Source: Sepiola atlantica
Taxonomy: Eukaryota > Mollusca > Cephalopoda > Sepiida > Sepiolidae
Length of the DNA: 64,000 nt
Assembly (NCBI GenBank): GCA_963556195.1
Contig: OY744528.1
Span: forward strand, 53,938,560 to 54,002,559
Direction of reading: 5' to 3'
Shown: piece after piece, positions 56,131 through 64,000 of the stretch
Layout of the letters: each line of letters opens with the position of its first letter
Numbering within the stretch: the stretch's first letter is position 1
Translations under genes and position numbers: made by a program
Notes under the pieces: model-generated
Told to the model about the DNA's origin: nothing
Databases searched by the model: none
The model's input: only the letters and a program-made list of their open reading frames with translations

Positions 56131-59100
56131 GCTCTTTCATCAACATGAAATATACTTATTCAAATATTCTGGATAATCTACTTTTAAAATATATAGGGTT
56201 ATCAGATATATCCTCATTTTTCAGGTTATAGACAAAATAACGTTGTCTACCGTGAATACAAACCCCACAATATTAGTGTGCCTTCTTTGAGCAAATAGAA
56301 ATAAACTTATCCAAGTAGTTTGGGTAATGTAGTTCCAGTGTATGTATATATATATATATAAAGATCTATCTTCAAACCCCTATGAGGAGTTTGTGAAAAA
56401 AGAAACAGACAGGAACTACAACTTTATATAGATTACATACTGCCAATCATATAATAAATAGTTATTGTTACTTTACTAGATTTCCCAATATGTACAAGTC
56501 ATAGAAAGGAAGGTAAATCATCAAATGCTAAGTAATAAACAAGACATATAAATAAAGCTAATAATATTTGGAACTATATTATAAAATACTAGAAAGGCTA
56601 CCCACCGTTGGCCATCTATGAAAACGTATGTAGCAGTGATAAATCAAACATTAGAAAACTTAGCAGAAAAAGAGATGCCCATCTCGCTAGTAATAAGGAA
56701 ATTCAGGATACATTCTTTGCAAACTAATTTCTTGACTATTTACTTATTTGTTAAAGAAATATATCTTATATATATTGTATTAAAGATAGCATCAGCTATA
56801 TTTTGGCATTCTTTCTCTACTCGTTTTGCTTTACTCTTTTCTTTCCCTTCTGAAAGCCATGCTTACATAAAAGTGGAAAGGGGAATCACATAGAACCATT
56901 GTATCCAATTACATCTGTAAAACCAGGTAACATGATTAATTCGAAATTCAAAAGTAATCTAGTATTCATTAACCAATCAGAAAGCTTCCGGTGTGATTTA
57001 TCAAAACCAGTGTTGACCAAAAGTGTAATGGCAAGCAAACGACACAAGAGGCAAGCCATGAGATAAGCGACATCGTCTAGGACCTATACAGTTCCATTGC
57101 AATCGTTACACACACACACACGCACACATGTCAACATTGCAACTTTACAGCTTCAAAATAACACGTTAGAAGGTACACCTCAATGAACAGTAAAGAAAAT
57201 AATACAAATTTGAGCAACTACTAAAAAAGAAAAGTATGTAAATCTCAATTCTTTTGTTTCAATTCCTTTTTAACTAATCTCTCCCCTTCTTACACCCCTT
57301 TAAGGTTGAAACAATGCAGTTTTCTACATATTCTAACGCATGGTATTATAACAATTTATGCATTCCAAGTTTTTCTCACATTGTCAATATCAACAAGTTA
57401 ATTAAAACATGTGTAAATCTACATGATTTCTTATAAAGTAAATAAAATATATTTATATTTGGTGTCGGAATAATTTTCTCTCACAAATATATGCTTGAAT
57501 TTTTTCTAAAAATAAGTTAAGCTTTGTTGTTCCAATGACACTTTAAGAAATGCATTTCCAAAGATAAAATTTATGAAGAATTCATAGAAACAAAAAGTTA
57601 TTCAAAAAAAGAATTACTTTTCATAGTTTATTTTTATCATTTCCATATGTAAAATGTGAATGAAAAAAAAAGTCAAATACAAAATGAAGGAATCATTTGA
57701 AGTAAAATTTCCTTTTACAAATATTTTGTTTGATTCTCTTTTATAAGGACGATAATTTGATAAGGACAAAATGCAGTTGATTGAAACCTTACCAATATTT
57801 TAAAACTGTTTTCGGGATAAGAAATTAAGTTGAAAACCTAGCTTCTCTGCAGGCCAATTTCTTTTCTTTACTAAATCCATTGAATATGAACAAAATGTAA
57901 ACTTTACATTGGAGTAAATTTTCTGTTTGTTTTTTACTGATGCACTCCAAGCTAAAATTTTACAACCTAAAAATATTTTATAAAAAAGAAAAGAAAAGAA
58001 AAATGCACTTTAAAACAGAGCAGATCTAATGAACGATTGACTTGGAAGCACAAATAAAGATAAATTAGATGAATCTTTGAAGTTAAATGTCTTTCTTAAT
58101 ATATTTCTAGAAATTATTGTACATGAAAGGTTGAATTGATTTTAAAAGCTATAAAAAAGTAAATCTTTAGTAATGTCTGGTATTGATCTGCAGAACACTA
58201 AATTCTTATGAGAGGAGAAATAGAGTATACGCCTATCTTTGGAAATTTATTCATTTTACGGGTTTTCTTTTCATTTAAAATCCACAGAGAACTACATTAG
58301 CGCACACAGAGAAAGAAGTTGAGTTTAAGGAACTAAAAAGAAAATAAAGGATTCTACCATTTGAAAAATGCAGTGGTAGTTGCTAAACATATTTAAAAGC
58401 CGAACTTTGAAAGATTGTTTTTTTTTTATTCTTATTACTTTTGTTATAATTGATAATGGTAACTAATAGTAAAATAATAATAAGTATATTTTTTTTAATC
58501 AAGACATTTTTCTGTGCAATGTTTGTTAATCAATTGTAAAAAGAAACTTCGAAATGAATATGAATATTTCTTTTAAGATTAGTATTTTAACTTTTTGTTT
58601 CTGTCGTGTTTAATAGGTTATTTTAAAATAGATTATATCAACATATAATTATTTCAAAAATCTATACTATATTATCAACAAAATCAAGTCTGAAAAATAT
58701 TGAACTAAAATGCCTAATAAATGTCTAATAAACCTAAATGATTAAAAGCTAAAGAAATTAACTTTATTTCAGTTGTTTGATATTTTCTAAGCTAAATACA
58801 GTTCAGTGTCTAAAAATTGTATTATTGTAATCTTCAATGCAGAAAAACATTGAGAAAAGAGTTATAAAGATATCTTAAGAAAAGATTATAGATTTGATCT
58901 GGATTTTTTAAATCATGTCAGACATAGTCACTGTCTTTATAACTGTAAGTTGAACATTATCATTCTAAACCTATAACTTACATGAATTAAAAAATTACAA
59001 AATTAAAGTAATAATATATTTATATATAAAAATTGAAAATATAATAAATGTTTTCTATTTTGTACAATTTTAATGTAGATTACATAACTCATTGGAAATA

Positions 59101-60542
59101 TAAATTATGTTAGGAATGATGTTTTATGTGCTTTTTTAAGGTTTACTAAAATGTATTTGATTTTCCCATAGTAATATTTCCATTTTAAGAAAATAGAGTG
59201 GATCATCAAAACCATTGTGCAAAATAACATAACAAAGAAAAATAGTTGCAAAAATGTTTAAACAAATGTCTTGCAAACATTTATTTATGAAAATCAAACT
59301 TTTATAGTTATGAATGGCTCAAATAACCTATACTTTATCCCATCTCTCCTTAACAATATCCCAGTTTAATAATACTAAACCAGCAGTAACAATGGGAATA
59401 TATGCGTAGAATATTGAATATAGATTTACATGTGTGAAAAAGACTAGAATAGTACATTCAGAGTATATGCTTTGCTATTGTCAGTAATGATTTACTACTA
59501 TTAGATTGGGCTCAGAAGTGATGGAGAACTTACACAATCATAGATTATTATGGCCTTCTGTAACAAATAAATGTTTGTACAGACGACTTTTCACAAAAGT
59601 ATTAATTTTGAGAAAGACGTATCTATTAAGTTTTCTATGAATGTTCATATTGACCCATTTTACTTGGTTTGCTGGACGTGTGGATAGTGGAGCACATGAG
59701 GCATGTTGGTGGCTGCTAGGACATATTCAGCTATGGAGTTAACTGACTGATTTATGCTCCTCATCAAATGTTGCTCTTGGTTTTTCTTAAACGTTTCACT
59801 TTTAAAGGGGTTGTTTGGGTGATCTGAACACTGGACAAGAATTATGTTTGTCCGATGAGTCTGTGAGCTAATGTCCTAACAGTTTTCTCAGTCGGCTGCT
59901 AATAACCCAATTTGCCTCTCTAGTTTCGATACTTAAAATATTTGTATATTTAGTTTCGTTTTTGAGGCTGAATATGAAATATGTGTTTGTTCTTGTATCT
60001 TTAAAAATGTTTATGATAAGAAAAACATACATTTTAGTGGTTGAATGATAAGCTAATTGTATGCAGCATTTAATGCTGATCTTACAATGTGCCAGAAATG
60101 AAAAAGAACATTCAGGGGGTTACAGCCTTTCAAACTGCCACCTGGATGAGCTTGTTATCAAACTTGTCAACATCATAGCCTAAATTAATCGAGTGATTTT
60201 AGATCTTCCTATTTACTTGCTTTCCCACAAGGGTAAAGTCAGTTTTTTAATGTAGGGCAAATCCAGTTCCCAGAAAAGGAGCACTCTGGATTGGTATAAA
60301 AAGTTAAAATTGACTCAGTCTATAAGGATATCGTGCTGTTGACTAGGGATAAAACAGATATTACACTTTGATCCTAGCATATCAAACAAATCAAGATGTC
60401 TGTTGTGAGTGTTTTACACCCACAATATCTCCCGAGTTCTTCAAATCTTTTTATTGATCTTTCATAAGAATGTCAATAAAATGCATCTATTTATACATCT
60501 TTTCCTTTGAGCAATTTTCTTTTAAAACAAAATTGATAATTT
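56131..60542. other. long AT-rich stretch without recognised features
   Basis: There is a short (TA)n at 56343-56362 and a CA repeat at 57110-57126. 60190-60400 shares blocks with 52500-52620 (CGAGTGATT, ACAGATA(T/C)TACACTT, CCTAGCA). No long frame or convincing exon was seen, making this the least repeat-like part of the window. Confidence 0.5.
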
Positions 60543-61606
60543 CAAGGTATTAAAAAGTCGGTGCTTTTTTTACATTGGGACCTGCACTAAAAGTCCCTTG
60601 GCGTCGGTGCTTTCCGGCGGTTTACGTTAAACGTCGGACAGTGCCGAATGAAAAGTCTGCTGACTTATCTGCGTTCAAAAAAACTCAAACGAGGCTGGAT
60701 TTACAAGTGTGAGAATACAAGCAAAAAAATTTCGCAATTATTATTTATTTTTTAACGAAGTTTCAAATAATTGTTTAAATTAAAAAGTTTTTTTTTTACT
60801 TTTTTTCTATTTAAACATTTGTACGAAAGAAATATATATATTATTTTAAAATAATAACAGTGAAACGTTAATCAAGTGATTTTAAAACCTTTTTGCGAAA
60901 ATTATTATTTTTTTGTCAACTTTTTTTTACTAACTATTTTGTTTATTTCGTGAGGGTTCAGGGTTAGGGCAGTCGGGTTAGAGTTAGGACAGGGTTAAGT
61001 ATTAAGGTTAGGGCAGTCAGGGTAGGGTTAGGAATTAGTGTTAAGGCAGGTTTAGGAATTAAGGTTATGGCAGGATTAGAAATTAGGGTCAGAGCAGTCG
61101 GGTTATGGTTAGGGCAGGGTAAGGAACTAGGATTAGGGCAGGGTTAGGTTTAGGAATTAGGGTTAGGGCAGTCGGATTAGGAATTAGGGTTAGGGCTAGG
61201 TTAGGGTTAGGGCACGCTCGTTTGCAGACGTTAAAGAAGAAGAAGAGGGGGTACATGAAAGTGGAAAGAAGCATTTCAACCTGGTACTGTTCTAGCTATC
61301 TGCGACAATATGGAGGCGAAGGGGTGTTTTCGAAATTTTTGACTCCGCAATCAATTTATGGTACTGACAGAAATTTATCGTTTCTTCAGGAGTTTCAACA
61401 GCGAGTGATACCATGAAAAAATTCATGCTGCAATCGAATTTTAACCAGTTTGAATGTTCAGCGTTTCATTCGATTTTAATACTTAGATGTCGTCTGCTTA
61501 TTCGTCTCGCTTCGGGGCTTTCCGGCGTTTACCGTAAACCGCCGGAAACCACCGACGCCGAGGGACTTTTAGCGCGGGTCCCAATGTAACAAAGTATCAA
61601 AAAGTC
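60543..61606. mobile_element. ~1-kb TIR element with TTAGGG-like minisatellite core
   Basis: Terminal inverted repeats at 60570-60638 and 61520-61589 share TTACATTGGGACC, CTAAAAGTCCCT, GGCGTCGGTG, TTTCCGGCGGTTTACG and TAAACG. Outside lie the direct repeats CAAGGTATTAAAAAGTC (60543-60559) and CAAAGTATCAAAAAGTC (61590-61606), 17 bases with two mismatches, likely a target duplication. The inner ends of the repeats are themselves palindromic (CCGGCG...CGCCGG). The core has no coding capacity; a short frame at 61222-61416 is unremarkable. It is a nonautonomous element of unknown superfamily. Confidence 0.8.
60950..61212 (+). repeat. degenerate TTAGGG minisatellite
   Basis: GGGTTAGGG, GGTTAGGGCAG and GGAATTAGGGTTAGGG recur irregularly, with GCAGTCGG inserts. 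TTAGGG is the animal telomere repeat, but here it lies inside a transposon-like element and is mixed with other bases, so it is not a chromosome end. Confidence 0.92.
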
Positions 61607-62427
61607 CATTAAAACAGACATTTTATTTGTTGTTCTAAATTTGATAGAACACTATCTATCTTCTATTAAAGTGTTCAATTCTTTTGATATATCTTTTTCT
61701 CAAGGTTAAAGGTTTTAACAAAAGAACCAAAATTATTTACAGCCCGACTAAATAAATAAATAATACCTCTGAGAATCGTCTTGAAGGTTCTCAAAAATTG
61801 AATAGTAAAGTATAATGCCTCTATTTACTTTTATTTCATTAAAAGTAAAAAGACTCTTGGACAACGCCAAATAAATATAGTGTTCTATGAAATTTGGAAC
61901 AACAATTTAAATCTTGCAGATTTTAATTGTTTTGGCATTTTTCTTTTTAAAAATAGGTTTTTTAATACCTAGGTAGGTTGAAAATATGTATTAAAAAACT
62001 GTGAGTTCTTTAATTAAAACCCATAATGCTGAAAGACATAGAAGAATCGAAAAATTGAATAAAAATCGATAGAAAAAAGTTGTCAATTTTGTTCAATCGC
62101 AATATGAATTAATCTTTGCATCGAACAATAATTTACTATGTTTGAAATATATTTAATGCATTAACCCATTTATTATATAGAGGGTTGTTTATATTTCCAT
62201 AAACTGTTATAATCACATCTACATAAACTAAGTTAATCTTATCCTGTTCTTCATTCATAAATTTTTTTCTGTTAAATTTAGATGCAACCAATTTAAGTCA
62301 ACTAGACACTTTTCTTTCCTATATCTGCCTGTCCAAATAGATGGTTATTCTTTCTATATATATCTTAATCCACAGTAGACTCGGTCTGTTCTGACTCAGT
62401 CAATGTTACATTTATTATATATTGATT

Positions 62428-62430
<3 letters not shown>

Positions 62431-62495
<65 letters not shown>
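62431..62495. repeat. (TA)n microsatellite
   Basis: Uninterrupted TA repeats. Confidence 0.98.
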
Positions 62496-62498
<3 letters not shown>

Positions 62499-63282
62499 AT
62501 CGAAGAAATAAGAGTGATAAACATGCACGAATGTCCAGATTTATTTCAAACTTCGATTGTTCAATGCAAGGTATATTTTGTAATAAACTAATGTTTATTA
62601 TTCTTTCCTTAAGCCAAGGCTTTTCAAATATCGAAATCTTATCATCAGAGGAGATATACAGATAGATAAGTTGGCTGTGGAAAAGCCAAAGTTCAAACAT
62701 TTGAAAAAATATTATTAAAAATGGAGTGAAAAGAGTTCGTGTAAAAAAGATATGTGGTTTGTCCAGACGGTAATTGTCCGTTGAAAAAGTGTCCAATGAA
62801 AAGGAGATTTTGAAGAAGACGAAAAAAGTTTTTTGTAGAGGCAGTATGGAGAAAGTGTTCAAAATGAAGTAAATCCAATGGTGAAATGTTGAGTTCAAAT
62901 CGTAGATGGAGCGCACTTAAATGGAATTGATATGAGAAATCTGGCCATTTTAAAAACTTCCTGGACCATAGTAGAAAAACAAATGACATTTGTGGTAGAA
63001 TATTCCAGCGATTCTAAGAAAAAAACCTTAAGTTGAAAAGCGAGGCCAAATTAGGGGGTGGGTTGGAGAGAAGGGAGAGTTAAACATGAGGGAAGAAAGT
63101 GGTAGGGTTAGTTGAAAGAGCCGTGGTTGCTGTTGGAAGGGATTGGGGATGGGGGAGGAAGGGTTCAAGTGATAAGGGTGGGGTTGGTAGGATGTGGGCG
63201 AGGATTGGTTATAGGTTAAGAAATAGGTCATTGAGTATAAATATTATTTGAAAAGAAAAAGGGGGCCGTGGTTAAATATTTG

Positions 63283-63284
<2 letters not shown>

Positions 63285-63346
<62 letters not shown>
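63285..63346. repeat. (TA)n microsatellite
   Basis: Uninterrupted TA repeats. Confidence 0.98.
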
Positions 63347-63347
<1 letters not shown>

Positions 63348-64000
63348 TAGACTGAAAAATGCGGACGCATGTGTATTAATATTCTTAAATATAAACTTGG
63401 AAAAGTACATTTTTTAAGTGGAATTAACACTGAAAATATTGAAGCTGGAATTGAGATTTGAAGACTTAAATGTACAATAATAAAATCACACTTAATCACA
63501 AGGTTGCTAAAATAACAGACATATGCAATGGTTTTTCTTAGCTCTTTCTTGGATATTGATATTTCGAGTAACACAAGAATCACATCAAACACCCTAAATA
63601 ATATTTTCTTTAATTATACAGTAGATTTCGTCTAAATAGTCAGCTCAAGTAAACAGAAAATGTGATGACTTAGGCAAATTAACAAGTAAAGCCAACTGAT
63701 TTTGAAAATTTTTGTCACTTGAAAGAAATGCAAAAATTACTACAATTAGTAAAGTTAAAAAAGTAGAAGTTGGAACAAAATGGTGCTGACAATTAGAGAG
63801 AGTTAACTATTAGGAAGAGTTCAATGTAAGTCAATTATGACAAAGTTTGGTTTAATTTTTTTTTAATTTCAACAAAAAAACACATTTGCTTTGCATATAA
63901 CATAAACAAATCAAAATTTCCTGACCTGTGCAGTATGGACACATTGTTAAATACAGACAGATTCCATAGCTGAGAAGAGTCAGCCACAGAATCCACTCGA

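Larger units (their letters stand above)
61607..64000. other. AT-rich sequence with two (TA)n arrays
   Basis: No gene was recognised. A G-rich block at 63020-63235 and a 0.79-kb segment lie between the two TA arrays. Confidence 0.5.

Noticed and set aside
60950..61212. Chromosome end suggested by TTAGGG repeats
   Set aside because: Repeats are degenerate, interspersed with GCAGTCGG, and lie within TIRs with unique DNA on both sides.
62365..62916. 183-codon minus-strand frame
   Set aside because: It reads through a (TA)n array (poly Tyr-Ile) and has no recognisable domain.

Overview
The window is AT-rich invertebrate nuclear DNA made almost entirely of decayed transposable elements, microsatellites and unassigned intergenic or intronic sequence. 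The mix of long (TA)n arrays, a Penelope-like element, non-LTR retrotransposons, several Ty3/gypsy lineages (one CsRn1-like), mariner, hAT and long-TIR DNA elements fits a mollusc, most likely a cephalopod; this is inferred from repeat content, not from a marker gene. No complete host gene was found. The only host-like coding signal is one 66-bp phase-0 exon candidate (11268-11333) with good splice sites on both sides. No rRNA, recognisable tRNA gene or CRISPR array was seen.

Layout. 1-5155: intergenic, with a 5'-truncated non-LTR retrotransposon (copy A, about 2983-4280). 5156-9850: an LTR element whose 5' LTR carries about 1.5 kb of ~370-bp tandem repeats that are absent from its 3' LTR; its internal part is a broken gag/protease with most of pol missing. 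9851-12530: intergenic or intronic, with the exon candidate and a perfect hairpin. 12530-15945: a longer copy of the same non-LTR family (copy B, endonuclease plus RT). 16117-20290: a hammerhead-ribozyme-like core, then a nest of ~430-bp inverted arms holding a third LINE that is split by a mariner inserted at TA. 21690-23222: a Penelope-like element on the minus strand (RT plus GIY-YIG), ending at a (TA)n array. 25073-29320: a 4.2-kb element with ~250-bp terminal inverted repeats, coding on the minus strand for a widespread but unnamed multidomain protein with an EDTD motif and a cysteine-rich tail.

32690-41345: two arrays of one 33-bp minisatellite bracket a hAT transposase pseudogene (minus), a ~835-bp inverted-repeat element and the best-preserved Ty3/gypsy element (LTR, PBS, gag, PR, RT, RNase H, INT). 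The arrays cut off the ends of the hAT gene and the gypsy element. 41440-47440: two more degraded gypsy copies. 49200-51930: a CsRn1-like gypsy 3' half with polypurine tract and 3' LTR. 52650-53850: low-complexity and ~157-bp tandem repeats. 53850-57000: (TA)n arrays, a 62-bp-arm hairpin, a second hammerhead-like copy and a mariner fragment. 57000-60540: no gene seen. 60543-61606: a TIR-bounded element with a TTAGGG-like minisatellite core and a 17-bp flanking direct repeat. 61607-64000: AT-rich, with two (TA)n arrays.

Every element-encoded protein seen is interrupted by stops or frameshifts, or has lost a catalytic residue, so mobilisation from this window would need help in trans. The most promising undescribed items are the 25073-29320 transposon, the hammerhead-like/B-box units, the TTAGGG-core element and the mobile-looking 33-bp minisatellite.
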